Below, piece by piece: positions 27,636-36,863 of a stretch of DNA of 64,000 nt. Location: assembly GCF_002811475.1 (NCBI RefSeq), contig NZ_NPDL01000007.1, positions 186,001 to 250,000 of the forward strand, given 5' to 3'. The DNA is from Leptospira hartskeerlii. Lineage in GTDB: Bacteria > Spirochaetota > Leptospiria > Leptospirales > Leptospiraceae. Position numbers and translations under genes: made by a program. The notes under the pieces are model-generated. The model saw only the letters and a list, made by a program, of their open reading frames with translations, had not been told where the DNA came from and did no database searches. How positions within the stretch are numbered: position 1 is the first letter of the stretch; every line of letters begins with the position of its first letter.

Positions 27636-28525
27636 TTCTTAATCGCGTAATGCACCATAGAAGAAGTGAGCGGTATTCCTTTTTTGGAAAGTTTACTTTT
27701 GAAATGGTAGAAAGAGATACGGAACCATTTTAAATAATCCTTCCAGCTTGAAAAACTTCCCCTTGATTTTAAAAGTTTAGCAGAAAGAGGGAAGTCCACT
27801 CCGAGGTAAGTAATCTGTCTTTCGAATCCTCGTATGGCAAGAATTTTCCGGAGGATTTTTGCAGAATAATAATACACATGGCCAGGCAGATAATAGTGAT
27901 AATTTTTACCTGCTTCCATTGCCTGCCAGGCATCAAAATTCGCGGTCTGAATGAGGAGTAGGCCTCCAGGCTTTAGGACCCTCGCAAGCTTATTAAATAC
28001 TTCTTTTGGGTTTTCTAAATGTTCGATCACTTCGATCAATGTGATCACATCGAAAAAATTTTCAGGAAGATCCGCGTCTAAGAATTGTCCCTGCCATATT
28101 TTGAAACCTCTAGCCTCCGCTTGTTTGGCGGAGAAGGGAGAGATTTCCACTCCATACGGTACGAATCCTTTTTCTTTAGCGCATTCTAAAAAACCGCCGA
28201 AGGAACAACCGATATCCAGGAAATTCCCAGAAGATTTAAACTTGGAAATATTTTTTAAACGAGCAAACCAAACATATCTATCGAATTTTTCAGTCAGTCT
28301 TTCGTCTCTATATGTGAATTCCTGATTACCCGTATAATATTCTTCAGTGTACAATGACTCAGGTTCAGGTCTTGGAAATTGGGCTTGGAATCCGCAGGTT
28401 TTACAAGTTTGGATAGAAAGATCGAAGTTGCCGAATTCGGATCTGTATAAAGGTTCCCAATTGCAGTCCCCGTTGAGAGGACATTCTTCTTGGATTATTT
28501 TTTGGCGAGAAAGATCCAATGACAA
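27632..28525 (-). CDS. class I SAM methyltransferase with N-terminal zinc-ribbon-like segment
   Basis: 297 residues. An N-terminal Cys pair set (CPLNGDC, then CKTCGF at ~41-44) suggests a zinc ribbon, as in many sugar or natural-product methyltransferases. The methyltransferase core has motif I FLDIGCSFGGFLECAKEKG, then DVITLIEVIEHLENPKEVF and RVLKPGGLLLIQTAN. The C-terminal ~80 residues are extra. It is transcribed between another methyltransferase gene (31-base overlap) and the YihY-propeller gene (4-base overlap). The substrate is unknown. Confidence 0.83.
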   Translation of the reverse strand: MSLDLSRQKIIQEECPLNGDCNWEPLYRSEFGNFDLSIQTCKTCGFQAQFPRPEPESLYTEEYYTGNQEFTYRDERLTEKFDRYVWFARLKNISKFKSSGNFLDIGCSFGGFLECAKEKGFVPYGVEISPFSAKQAEARGFKIWQGQFLDADLPENFFDVITLIEVIEHLENPKEVFNKLARVLKPGGLLLIQTANFDAWQAMEAGKNYHYYLPGHVYYYSAKILRKILAIRGFERQITYLGVDFPLSAKLLKSRGSFSSWKDYLKWFRISFYHFKSKLSKKGIPLTSSMVHYAIKK

Positions 28526-29130
28526 ATCCTCTCATCCAATTTTCCTAATGGAGTTCTCTCCGTATAACCTATCTCGAAGGAAGAAAAATTTTTCAAAAGT
28601 TCTTTTACAGTTTCCAGGGAATAAAACCAAGTAGCGCCGCCTACAAGATCTGCAGTTCCTATCTTACCTTTTTCCGCTTTAAGATGAGTGTCGCCTTCTG
28701 CTCTTACGGAAGCTGCAAGATAGCCTCCCTTTTTTAAAATACGAAAGGTATCAGCTAACATGGATTTGGCGAGATCCGGAGAGTTGTAATGTAGAACTCC
28801 CCAGCTTACAATAAGATCAAACTCTTCGTCTGCAAAAGGATAAGGGGGCGAATTCAATAAGAAAGTTTTGGCCCAAGGATAAGATTCCTGAACGGACTGA
28901 ATAGAGTTCTCACTATAATCAGCTGCATACACTTCATAACCGAAATCTCTCAGAAGAACACAATGCCTTCCGGAACCAGTACCAAAGTCCAAGGCCTTTG
29001 GAGAAGTGGAAGAAGGAGGAAACTTAGAGATCATACGAACTAAGTTCTCATCCGGATAGGAAAGTTTTGCTTTAGGTCTGGTATAATGGGTTTCCCAAGC
29101 TTCTTTGGAAGGGTGATCAGCGGGCTTCAT
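28495..29130 (-). CDS. class I SAM methyltransferase
   Basis: 211 residues. Motif I is ALDFGTGSGRHCVLLRDFGY, followed by VYAADYSENSI, then DLIVSWGVLHYN and RILKKGGYLAASVR, the ordered motifs of a Methyltransf_11/25 enzyme. There is no signal peptide or membrane helix. It overlaps the ATP-grasp gene by 14 bases and the zinc-ribbon methyltransferase gene by 31 bases, so all are translated from one message. The substrate is unknown; the shared operon suggests the same product as its neighbours. Confidence 0.83.
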   Translation of the reverse strand: MKPADHPSKEAWETHYTRPKAKLSYPDENLVRMISKFPPSSTSPKALDFGTGSGRHCVLLRDFGYEVYAADYSENSIQSVQESYPWAKTFLLNSPPYPFADEEFDLIVSWGVLHYNSPDLAKSMLADTFRILKKGGYLAASVRAEGDTHLKAEKGKIGTADLVGGATWFYSLETVKELLKNFSSFEIGYTERTPLGKLDERICHWIFLAKK

Positions 29131-30367
29131 ATTCCGCCTTCAAACGATTTTTAACGGAACCATTCCATTCTTCTTCAGAGGAAGACGCCTTTGATCTTAA
29201 ACAAAGAACTCTTGTTCTTGTTTCATTCCCAAGAGAAGTATCCAGTTTAGAACCCGGCTCCTTTAAGTTTTGGTTCAAAAGAATTGTCTCACCATAATTT
29301 GTAGGAAAATTTTCCCAGGATTTCAGAATGGAAACACCTCTAGGGGGAATATCAAAACGAACTTGGGACTTTAGTTTTTTAGGAATTTCTAAACTAGAAG
29401 GAGGAGGGGTAATAGGCTCTCCCACTAAAAGTTTTACTAGGTTGGTAAAATAATCGTAACCGGAATAACCAGGAACAAGAACATCCGCTAGATATTCACC
29501 GCCCACTTCCGGGGCAGCTTCGATCAAGACTAGATCTCCATTTTCATCCAATCTGAACTCTGCCACAAAAGGACAATTTTTAAGACCGGTTGCCTTTACA
29601 ATTGCCCTGCACAACATCTTGATCTCACCTTCCAATTCGGATTTAGGGAAGGGTAAACGATGAGCAGCCTCCAGAAAAGGAGGAAAAGAAGAAGTTTCCT
29701 TCAAAGAAATATTCACTAGATGAAAGTCGGATCCATCTACCAATCCTAAAACAGTATATTCAGGACCTGGAATATACTCTTCCAAAAGCCAGGTTTCCGG
29801 ATGAGGAGAATTCGCGGCAGTTTTTGCTTTGGACTGTTTTTTAGGGGATATTAAACTAGAAAGTGATTTCAGATCAGAATCTGATTCTATGAGTTGGATC
29901 CCTGATTTGCCGCTACCTTGGCTGGGTTTTAAGATCCAAGGATAAGGAAAAGATTTTGACTTTGCTTTGATCTCAGAAGTCGGGATCTCTCTCGGGACTC
30001 TGATCCCTTTTGGAGCTAATGTTTCTTTTAGGACTTGTTTATCAGAAAATTTTAATACGGATTCTGTGCTTGCATATTTCAGCTTCAATTTTTCTGCAAG
30101 ATAGGCTGTACTATAAGTTGCTTTGCCGTAGGATCTTGTTCCGAGTCCGATGATCGGTGTTGGCAATGGATTTTCGGCGACTGCTCTTAAGATCCTTCTG
30201 TATTCGAAGGTGGATTCGATGATACGAAGGCTTGCCATCGCGAAGCCGGGAGCCTTATCGTTTTTGTCTACCGCGGCCACTTCTAGGCCCAAGGCTCTTG
30301 CCGCAGAGATCAAGGGTACCTGGTTTTTGCCGGCTCCTAAGGAGAGAAAATACCCTTTTTTCTTCAT
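29117..30367 (-). CDS. ATP-grasp ligase
   Basis: 416 residues. The N-terminal pre-ATP-grasp Rossmann part reads SLGAGKNQVPLISAARALGL; the ATP-binding part has PWILKPSQGSGKSGIQLI, LLEEYIPGPEYTVLGLVDG and the metal-binding ENGDLVLIEAAPEVGGEYL. This is the carboxylate-amine/thiol ligase layout shared with PurK- and CarB-like enzymes; a C-terminal ~90-residue domain follows. It forms an acyl-phosphate and joins it to an amine. First gene of the four-gene minus operon. Which carboxylate and amine are used is unknown. Confidence 0.83.
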   Translation of the reverse strand: MKKKGYFLSLGAGKNQVPLISAARALGLEVAAVDKNDKAPGFAMASLRIIESTFEYRRILRAVAENPLPTPIIGLGTRSYGKATYSTAYLAEKLKLKYASTESVLKFSDKQVLKETLAPKGIRVPREIPTSEIKAKSKSFPYPWILKPSQGSGKSGIQLIESDSDLKSLSSLISPKKQSKAKTAANSPHPETWLLEEYIPGPEYTVLGLVDGSDFHLVNISLKETSSFPPFLEAAHRLPFPKSELEGEIKMLCRAIVKATGLKNCPFVAEFRLDENGDLVLIEAAPEVGGEYLADVLVPGYSGYDYFTNLVKLLVGEPITPPPSSLEIPKKLKSQVRFDIPPRGVSILKSWENFPTNYGETILLNQNLKEPGSKLDTSLGNETRTRVLCLRSKASSSEEEWNGSVKNRLKAEYEAR

Positions 30368-30439
30368 CCCCTGGATAGATAGCTCTCAGAACGAGAGATG
30401 TCAAAGGTTTTTTAGGAATGAGACAAAATCAGCCTTCTT

Positions 30440-30760
30440 GGTAGGAACTCCAACAGGGTTGCGGAGGAGGGGCGGCCCCCGCCCTGGTTTGGGTGGTGGT
30501 GGAGGGCCCGTGGGAGGTTCCTTCCAGACCCTATATAAGAAAATATTCAAATTAACAAGTCCAGTTTGCTCGCTTTTGGGATGGAATGTAGATTCCCGAT
30601 TCCGTGTCGGCTTGGTTTGGAATGAAGTTTCCGGGATTAGTACTCCGCCAGGGATCGACGCGGGTGTCGCGAAGCGACCGAAGCGGAGAGCCCGGTCCCG
30701 AGCTTCGTCGAGGGAGGCGGCCAAACTTCACATTTGATCTTTGAAATCGGTAGGAACTCC
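30440..30760. repeat. GC-rich intergenic block bounded by 12-base direct repeats
   Basis: The 478-base gap between the ATP-grasp gene and flgF holds no credible gene. GGTAGGAACTCC occurs at 30440-30451 and again at 30749-30760 in the same orientation. The interior includes a G/C-rich run (30463-30520), a small hairpin GTCGC-gaa-GCGAC (30665-30677), and the core AGCGGAGAGCCCGGTC (30682-30697), which matches 15 of 16 bases of a core in the gap at 47978-47993 on the opposite strand. Composition differs from the neighbouring coding DNA. Looks like a nested intergenic repeat. Frames inside it are low-complexity shadows. Confidence 0.55.
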
Positions 30761-30845
30761 TTCTTATTTTTTCTTTTTATGTCTTCAAAAGCGTAATGGG
30801 ATTTTTGGAAAACTCCGATCCTTAAATAGAGCAGGAGAAAGAAGA

Positions 30846-31709
30846 ATGTTAAGAGGAATGTACACCGGATCCAATGGGATGATCGTGCAGCAAACGCGCA
30901 TGGACGTTATCTCCAATAATCTTGCGAACGTGGACAAGACGGCATTCAAAAGGGACACAACGTTGTTCAAAACTTTCCCTGAACTTTTGATCCATAGATT
31001 CAGTGAGGACGGAGTTGGCAAGGTTCCAATGGGCTCCTTCGATACTGCTCCTGTGGTCGGCAAACTCGGGTTAGGCGCCGAGGTGAATGAAATTTATACA
31101 AGATTCGAACAGGGTGCCGTGAAGAAGACAGACAATCCTTTCGACATGATGCTGCAAGATAGGCCTGGCACGGAACATCCGGCGTTCTTTAGTGTTTTGA
31201 CAAATAGAGGTGAAAGACTTTCCCGCTCAGGTGCTTTCGTTTTGGATACGAACGGTTACTTGGTGACTCCTCAAGGTTTTCCTTTGATGGGGGAGAATGG
31301 CCCGATCAAAGTCGCTCGTGGAAATTTTTTGATCAAAGAAAACGGTGAAGTTTGGATCAATGGTGAGATCGGTAATGATCCCCGTAATTCCGTTGGAGCC
31401 GATAAGAATAGATTCGAAACTCCTGTTCTTTTGGACCGTATCAAGATCCGCACCGTGGAAAATCCTCGCCACTTGGACAAAGAAGGGGACTCTTTCTATA
31501 ACGATACGCCCGAGTCAGGCGAACCAAGACCTTTTCTCTTGGAAGAAGAACCGAATCTTCTCCAAGGTTATTTAGAAGCTTCTAATGTTAGTGTTGTGAC
31601 TGAAATGGTGGAAATGATAGAAGTGAACCGTTCTTATGAGGCGAATCAGAAAACTGTTCAGACGCAAGATCAGATGTTAGGGAAGCTGCTGAATGATGTG
31701 TTGAGGTAA
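30846..31709 (+). CDS. flgF: FlgF-like flagellar rod/hook basal-body protein
   Basis: 287 residues from ATG 30846, which follows AGGAGAAAGAAGA; an in-frame ATG at 30741 gives an unlikely low-complexity leader. The N-terminal motif [20 protein letters not shown] with [18 protein letters not shown] and the C-terminal [20 protein letters not shown] plus [18 protein letters not shown] define the FlgF/FlgG family. As flgG is elsewhere in the window (16138), this is most likely the proximal-rod protein FlgF. Its last 33 bases overlap the end of a convergent transposase gene, yet its own C-terminus looks complete. Confidence 0.85.
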   Translation: MLRGMYTGSNGMIVQQTRMDVISNNLANVDKTAFKRDTTLFKTFPELLIHRFSEDGVGKVPMGSFDTAPVVGKLGLGAEVNEIYTRFEQGAVKKTDNPFDMMLQDRPGTEHPAFFSVLTNRGERLSRSGAFVLDTNGYLVTPQGFPLMGENGPIKVARGNFLIKENGEVWINGEIGNDPRNSVGADKNRFETPVLLDRIKIRTVENPRHLDKEGDSFYNDTPESGEPRPFLLEEEPNLLQGYLEASNVSVVTEMVEMIEVNRSYEANQKTVQTQDQMLGKLLNDVLR

Positions 31710-32696
31710 GTATCCCTTCGCACCAATCCTCACAGGCGCCGCTTGCGGCGCTTGAGTAGAAGTCGGCACCAACACATCGAGTCCAAAGACTCGAGCATTC
31801 TTAATAAAAGAGAACTCATTCAAATAGAGTGTAGAATTTTGCGGACGAATGTATCCGTAAGATGCGAATGCAGTTTTGAGAAGACGCTGATTGCCTTCGG
31901 CGACTTGGTTATGAACTCCATTTTTGCTCCAACGATTACGAGCCCAGCGATATCGACCTTCTGCAGACTTCGCATTGTGATTCACAGATCTATGATTCTT
32001 GTAAATACCCCAGAGCCACGGATATCCTTGGTCGGTGAATAGCGGGGTAGTAACCGGAAGATGTTCTTTAATAATAGGTCCCAGTGTATCTGCTTTCTGA
32101 TTGGGAACAGAAGAGAAGAATGCAGGGCCACCTTTAACAGCAATAGTCTGAACAAGAGCCCCTACCTGCTTACCTCCCAGCTTCTCAGAAAGATAGATAG
32201 AAGCAGTAGCACCGCCATGACGATATCGTTTACGACCTTTATTCGCGCGCTCACTCGCAGAATACAAAACGGCTGTATCGGCGCATACATACGGCCGATT
32301 CGCCATTTCAGCAGTAATATCGATATTCTCCTCAGATAACACGAAGTCGCGGAACTGATTAGCCAAATCATTGTAAGCCAACTTCTTATAAACAGGAAGT
32401 TGCTGAGAACAGAATAGCTGAAACCGTCGCTTGAGAAGAGATGCAGCCTTCCCACTAATACGTAAGCGCAAACTGATTTCGGTAGCAGTCAGAACTTTTG
32501 GATATTGAACGAGCGATTCATAGAATACAAATCCGAACATCCATAACGGCAATTTGAAATGATGAAGGGGAGTGTAGCTAAGACGTGAAGCCTGGTAATG
32601 ACAGACCTTGCATCGAATAACGTCAGGCCTCGTCGTAACTTCTTTGTCCATTGCAGCATCACAATTCTTGCAGTATTTTGGATAGAAGTCGGACAA
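31677..32696 (-). CDS. IS1595-type transposase
   Basis: 339 residues from TTG. An N-terminal zinc ribbon (YCKNCD and CKVCHY) and the stretch [20 protein letters not shown], typical of IS1595/ISXO2 proteins, precede a DDE-like core: [52 protein letters not shown] and YLNEFSF. The frame stays open upstream of the TTG for about 60 codons without a good start. The last ten residues ([10 protein letters not shown]) are encoded by the antisense of the flgF 3' end, so the original C-terminus and element end appear lost. A GC hairpin GCGCCG-cttg-CGGCGC lies at 31736-31751. I found no convincing terminal inverted repeats. Confidence 0.8.
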   Translation of the reverse strand: MSDFYPKYCKNCDAAMDKEVTTRPDVIRCKVCHYQASRLSYTPLHHFKLPLWMFGFVFYESLVQYPKVLTATEISLRLRISGKAASLLKRRFQLFCSQQLPVYKKLAYNDLANQFRDFVLSEENIDITAEMANRPYVCADTAVLYSASERANKGRKRYRHGGATASIYLSEKLGGKQVGALVQTIAVKGGPAFFSSVPNQKADTLGPIIKEHLPVTTPLFTDQGYPWLWGIYKNHRSVNHNAKSAEGRYRWARNRWSKNGVHNQVAEGNQRLLKTAFASYGYIRPQNSTLYLNEFSFIKNARVFGLDVLVPTSTQAPQAAPVRIGAKGYLPQHIIQQLP

Positions 32697-32880
32697 AACC
32701 TTTTTGGTTATAGCCGTATAGAAGCTAGTGTTATGTGGAGTCAGAACGCGATTTGAATCATGTTGCTTGTGGATAGTATGTCGGAAATTAGGGGACGAGG
32801 CTACCGTACCTTCAGTACGGTAAAATGAATTGGTAATCTTGTGAGCATTAGTGCGAGGAGATAGATAAGTATTCTTTCCT

Positions 32881-32951
32881 CTCCATTCTTACTCCACCGA
32901 TTACGAGCGAGTCTGAATCTATTTTTATGGATCAAATCTACCTTCGGATTT
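32881..32951 (-). pseudogene. decayed fragment of a second IS1595-type transposase
   Basis: Read on the minus strand, this stretch encodes NPKVDLIHKNRFRLARNRWS and KNGE, aligned with the intact neighbour's [16 protein letters not shown] (nine identical residues in a row). A stop codon (TGA) precedes it and the homology ends at 32881. The DNA also matches the neighbour (ccgattacgagc versus acgattacgagc). The rest of the 267-base gap (32697-32880) contains a hairpin TACCGTAC-cttca-GTACGGTA and no gene. Confidence 0.65.
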
Positions 32952-32963
32952 CATGAAATAATA

Positions 32964-34094
32964 TTATTTCATTTCTGATAAAGCTCGCGTAACGGCTCGA
33001 GATAGATCATCAGCTGCTGCTTTATGTGCCGGTACACTGCCATTGGTTGAAACCGCTATTGTCTTAGGATAATTGGCTGTGTCCAATTTGTCTCGATCTG
33101 CCACAGCTCCACTGACTACCAAGCAGTCCGCTCCAGCCTTACGGCATAAGTGGACTACTGCATCTACTAGCTTACCAGCTAACGTGCCTGCATCGGTCCT
33201 ACCTTCTCCGGTTAGGACTAAATCATCCGGACGGATCATGTCGGCTAGTCCTGATTCCTCCAAAAAGAAAAGAGAGCCCGAGCTGAGCGTTGTCTTCTTT
33301 TTTGCCATTCCAAGAAAGGGGAGTGCTATTCCACCTCCTGCGCCGACTCCCCCCGGCCAATTTTTATTACTCTGTTTAGCGAATTCAGCCCACAGACGGG
33401 AAAGTTGCTCAAGTCCGTCTTCTAATAAAGCCACATCGCTTTGTGTAGCGCCTTTCTGAGGGGCGAACAATTTGGGGGCGCCCATCGGTCCCAATAGAGG
33501 ATTGGTTACATCCGAAAGCATTTTGATGTTGGCTCCTATCGAGGTAAATGGAGTAGGAGGTACGAGCCTTCGCGCGTTAGGCAAATTTCGTAGAGAATGT
33601 ACCGGGTTCCCTTTGTGGTCTAAGAGTTGAAACCCGAATTCAAGTAGGATACCTAGTCCACCGTCGCATACGGACGTGCCTCCTAAAAACAAAAACAACT
33701 CTCTTTTTTGCAAGGCCAGCATATCGCGAACCCAGCGGCCAAGGCCACTGCTAGTTCGGTCGAGAAGAGGAAGTCGGCGATTACCTTTGAAGTTTAAGGA
33801 AAGTAGTCGCGCGGATTCAAAGTAGGCATCGGTCTCGCCAGTTAGATAACAAACAGAGCGCTTGAGTCCACCTGCATCGGGGAGGATCTCTGCGCGAAGA
33901 TTTAGCTTTGGTCTTAGTGAGTGAAGAGCAACAAGGCTTCCTTCTCCTCCGTCGGCCAAAGGGAGTTCGACCACCTGGACTGAGTCACCCAAAGCAAAGC
34001 GAATACCTGAACTCATTGCCTTTGCGGCATGTGTTGCACTAAGAGTTCCTTTGAATTTGTCGGGTGCAATGAGGATACGGTTGTAGGGAAACAT
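32964..34094 (-). CDS. glycerate 2-kinase (GarK/GlxK family)
   Basis: 376 residues. The family opening ILIAPDKFKGTLSATHAAKA, the LPLADGGEGSLVAL motif, FLFLGGTSVCDGGLGILLEF and DDLVLTGEGRTDAGTLAGK are all present. It phosphorylates D-glycerate to 2-phosphoglycerate, feeding glycolysis from glyoxylate or sugar-acid breakdown. It lies 23 bases downstream of the AraC regulator gene on the same strand and may be co-transcribed with it. Its codon use is somewhat richer in GC than the flanking genes and it adjoins transposase debris, which could mean transfer. Confidence 0.92.
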   Translation of the reverse strand: MFPYNRILIAPDKFKGTLSATHAAKAMSSGIRFALGDSVQVVELPLADGGEGSLVALHSLRPKLNLRAEILPDAGGLKRSVCYLTGETDAYFESARLLSLNFKGNRRLPLLDRTSSGLGRWVRDMLALQKRELFLFLGGTSVCDGGLGILLEFGFQLLDHKGNPVHSLRNLPNARRLVPPTPFTSIGANIKMLSDVTNPLLGPMGAPKLFAPQKGATQSDVALLEDGLEQLSRLWAEFAKQSNKNWPGGVGAGGGIALPFLGMAKKKTTLSSGSLFFLEESGLADMIRPDDLVLTGEGRTDAGTLAGKLVDAVVHLCRKAGADCLVVSGAVADRDKLDTANYPKTIAVSTNGSVPAHKAAADDLSRAVTRALSEMK

Positions 34095-34117
34095 AAACTT
34101 ATTTATTTTATAATTGT

Positions 34118-34978
34118 TTAAACAATTCGAGCTGATCCTATTTCGTCCTCATATCGTGCGTTTGCAGTATCTTTCCCAGGTGAGATCCCGAAAAATCTTT
34201 TATATTCCCGATTGAATTGAGATGGACTCTCGTATCCGACCCTGGCTGCAGCGTTGTAAGCGTTTAAACCTCCTTGCATCATTAGGATGCGTGCTTTATG
34301 TAAGCGAACATTCTTTATATATTGGATCGGAGAAGCGTTTGTCACTGCTTTAAAGCTGGAATGAAATGTAGAGATGCTCATACCCGCATCAAAAGCTAAT
34401 GATCGAACGTCTAAATCCTCGTTAAAAGATTCGTGGATTCGATGGAGGGCTCGAGCTATTTGAAAAAATTTTCTGTTGCGATACGCAAGTGCTTGTAAGG
34501 CCCCTCCTTCTTTTTCACACAACACACGATAAATAATTTCTCTGACGATCATAGGTCCTAAAACTTTTGTTTCCTCGGAGCTACTTAACACTTCAGTCAA
34601 TCGGATTGCCGCATTCGTGAGAATTTCTCCCACAGAGGTAGGATCGACTGTAATATAAATACCTAATATTGGTTCTTTCGGGCTAGCTTTCGTTTCACAT
34701 TCTAACGGAAGCGGGACGGACAATACTAAATAGTTTCCCGAATTATATGTATATATATCGTTACCGAGAAAAATTCGCTTTTGTCCTTGGGCCAATATGA
34801 TGATCCCAGGTTCGTAAGCTTTTTGAGCTTTCGGTGCAGATTGATCAATGCGAAAGAATCGAACGCCTTTTAAACTAGAAGGTTGGATTTGTTCTTTAGG
34901 AACAAATTGTTTTATGAGAGCCGCTAACTTTCGCCGCTTTTCTTCAAATGTCGATATATTGTTCTTTTTCATAAGCAT
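34118..34978 (-). CDS. AraC family regulator with AraC_N-type sensor domain
   Basis: 286 residues. The N-terminal domain (about 30-180) resembles the AraC_N cupin of YqhC-like regulators (GIIILAQGQKRIFLG, YLVLSVPLPLECE). The C-terminal double HTH (about 185-275) has DLDVRSLAFDAGMSISTFHS and AARVGYESPSQFNREYKRFF. The divergent gene is an alcohol dehydrogenase, mirroring the YqhC/YqhD arrangement in which the regulator responds to aldehydes; that role here is inference. The 193-base gap shows no clear palindrome. Confidence 0.9.
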   Translation of the reverse strand: MLMKKNNISTFEEKRRKLAALIKQFVPKEQIQPSSLKGVRFFRIDQSAPKAQKAYEPGIIILAQGQKRIFLGNDIYTYNSGNYLVLSVPLPLECETKASPKEPILGIYITVDPTSVGEILTNAAIRLTEVLSSSEETKVLGPMIVREIIYRVLCEKEGGALQALAYRNRKFFQIARALHRIHESFNEDLDVRSLAFDAGMSISTFHSSFKAVTNASPIQYIKNVRLHKARILMMQGGLNAYNAAARVGYESPSQFNREYKRFFGISPGKDTANARYEDEIGSARIV

Positions 34979-35171
34979 TAGATATTCTTAACCTTTCGCG
35001 TCTGTATAATTTTCTTATTATTCATAGGATTAGGCAAGAATAAATAGGATCCGATATTGTGTGAATCAAGCCTTCGTGTTAGATTTTGCTTACGAAAGCG
35101 ATGATATTATCTATCATCACCTAAGTTTTGGACTGGCTATAAGTTCAAATAGCAAAGTAAGGGATATAAGA

Positions 35172-36227
35172 ATGAATACAAAGTTAGTGAAGGCATACGG
35201 AACAGAGGCTTCCGACAAGCCTTTAAAGCTTATAGAAATTAAAAGAAGGGATCTCCTTCAACACGATATCGAAATGGAAATTTTATATTGCGGCATTTGC
35301 CATTCGGATCTCCATCAGATCAAGAATGATTTCGGTATGTCGGCATATCCGATGGTTCCCGGACATGAGATCGTTGGAAAAATTACTCGAATCGGTAATC
35401 AAGTTACGGATTTTAAAGTGGGAGATTTCGTAGCAGTAGGCTGCATTGTAGACTCCTGTCACGAATGCGAAAACTGTAAAGAAGGAGAGGAGCAGTTTTG
35501 TAATTCATTTCCAACCTTTTCATTTAATTCGCCGGATAAATATTTAGGTGGAATGACATTTGGAGGTTTTTCGCAAACTTATGTATGTGAAGATAAATAC
35601 GTGCTTCATATGCCGGAGTTTAAGGACCTTGCTGCCGCTGCACCGTTATTGTGTGCGGGGATTACAGTTTATTCACCTTTAAAGCATTGGGGAGCCGGCA
35701 TCGGGAAAAAAGTAGGCATCCTTGGCATCGGCGGGCTTGGGCACGTGGCGATAAAGATAGCAAAGGCAATGGGTGCCGAAGTGATCGTATTCACTACGTC
35801 AACCGCTAAGGTAAGAGATGCTAAGAGATTGGGTGCTGATCATGCAATTCTTTCTTCTGATGAAGGACAGATGAAAACTTATGCAGGCCAGTTGCATTTT
35901 ATCATCGATACAGTCTCCGCTCAACATGATGTGAATACTTATTTAAATTTACTCAGACGAGATGGTTCGCTTGTTTTGGTTGGATTGCCGCCAAAACCGT
36001 TAGAAGTCGGCGCCTTCAATGTAGTAATGGGCAGAAAAAGTTTTTCCGGTTCCAATATTGGAGGGATCCGGGAAACTCAAGAGATGTTAGATTTTTGTGC
36101 AAAACATAATATTACTGCGGATATTGAATTGATCAAGGTCAAGGACGTTAACGAAGCATTTGAACGTCTGGAAAAAGGGGACGTGAAATATCGCTTTGTA
36201 ATAGACATGGCCTCCTTACCGAAATAG
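35172..36227 (+). CDS. NAD(P)-dependent zinc alcohol dehydrogenase (YahK/CAD type)
   Basis: 351 residues from ATG 35172 with AAGGGA upstream; the frame extends to 35061 but without a plausible start. Catalytic zinc residues are in CGICHSDLHQI and MVPGHEIVG, structural zinc cysteines in CHECENCKEGEEQFCNSF, and the nucleotide motif in GILGIGGLGHVAIKIAKAMG. It belongs to the cinnamyl-alcohol dehydrogenase/YahK group that reduces many aldehydes with NADPH. It is divergent from an AraC-type regulator. Confidence 0.93.
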   Translation: MNTKLVKAYGTEASDKPLKLIEIKRRDLLQHDIEMEILYCGICHSDLHQIKNDFGMSAYPMVPGHEIVGKITRIGNQVTDFKVGDFVAVGCIVDSCHECENCKEGEEQFCNSFPTFSFNSPDKYLGGMTFGGFSQTYVCEDKYVLHMPEFKDLAAAAPLLCAGITVYSPLKHWGAGIGKKVGILGIGGLGHVAIKIAKAMGAEVIVFTTSTAKVRDAKRLGADHAILSSDEGQMKTYAGQLHFIIDTVSAQHDVNTYLNLLRRDGSLVLVGLPPKPLEVGAFNVVMGRKSFSGSNIGGIRETQEMLDFCAKHNITADIELIKVKDVNEAFERLEKGDVKYRFVIDMASLPK

Positions 36228-36269
36228 AAATCAGCCGTTTATGAAGAAAATTTAAAGGAGAAAGTGGAA

Positions 36270-36857
36270 GTGAATAAAAACAGATTGGAGGCGTTTTCGG
36301 ACGCCGTCCTTGCTATTATTATGACCATTATGGTCTTGGATCTAAAAGTGCCACATGATCCTACCTGGCAAAATTACGTAGATGCTTATCCAATTTTTGC
36401 AAGCTATGCACTTAGTTTTGTTTTTATAGGCTTATATTGGAGTAATCATCATCACCTATTTCACGAGGTCAGTAAGGTTGATAACAAAATACTCTGGTTA
36501 AATATGTTTACGCTCTTTTGGGAATCGTTGATTCCGTTTGTTACTGGATCGATGGGCGAAAATCATTTTTCAAATATCACGGTAGCAATGTATTCTATCG
36601 TGATGACATTCAGCACGATCGCGCATATATGCTTAGTGAAAGCTTTGCAAAATTTGCACGGGACCGACTCGCGTTTTTCGAGGCTTTTCGAAGGACATTT
36701 CAAAGGCTATGCGACAATCTTTATAAATACAATGGCTACTTTACTTGCTCTTGCGGGATTTCCTAGGCTTGCGTTCATACTTATGTGTTTAATAGCGTTA
36801 GCGTGGTTCTTGCCGCATCATAGAATAAGCAGTACTTCAGCACGAGAGAATAGTTAA
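36270..36857 (+). CDS. TMEM175-family potassium channel-like protein
   Basis: About 195 residues. The signature RLEAFSDAVLAIIMTIMVLD is the conserved first helix (FSD motif) of bacterial TMEM175 proteins, which form tetrameric K+ channels; five further hydrophobic helices follow, with NHHHLFHEV after the second. The GTG at 36270 is nine bases from AGGAG and is preferred; the GTG at 36264 is only three bases away. It may be co-transcribed with the dehydrogenase 36-42 bases upstream. It converges on the SafE gene. Confidence 0.8.
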   Translation: MNKNRLEAFSDAVLAIIMTIMVLDLKVPHDPTWQNYVDAYPIFASYALSFVFIGLYWSNHHHLFHEVSKVDNKILWLNMFTLFWESLIPFVTGSMGENHFSNITVAMYSIVMTFSTIAHICLVKALQNLHGTDSRFSRLFEGHFKGYATIFINTMATLLALAGFPRLAFILMCLIALAWFLPHHRISSTSARENS

Positions 36858-36863
36858 AATAAC

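Noticed and set aside
30150..30737. 195-residue plus-strand frame and its 107-residue antisense partner
   Set aside because: Both are low-complexity Gly/Pro/Arg-rich translations of a GC-rich repeat and run over the ATP-grasp gene 5' end.
32806..32826. Hairpin TACCGTAC-cttca-GTACGGTA upstream of the transposase
   Set aside because: Strong stem but no T tail and no matching second copy, so neither a terminator nor an IS end can be supported.
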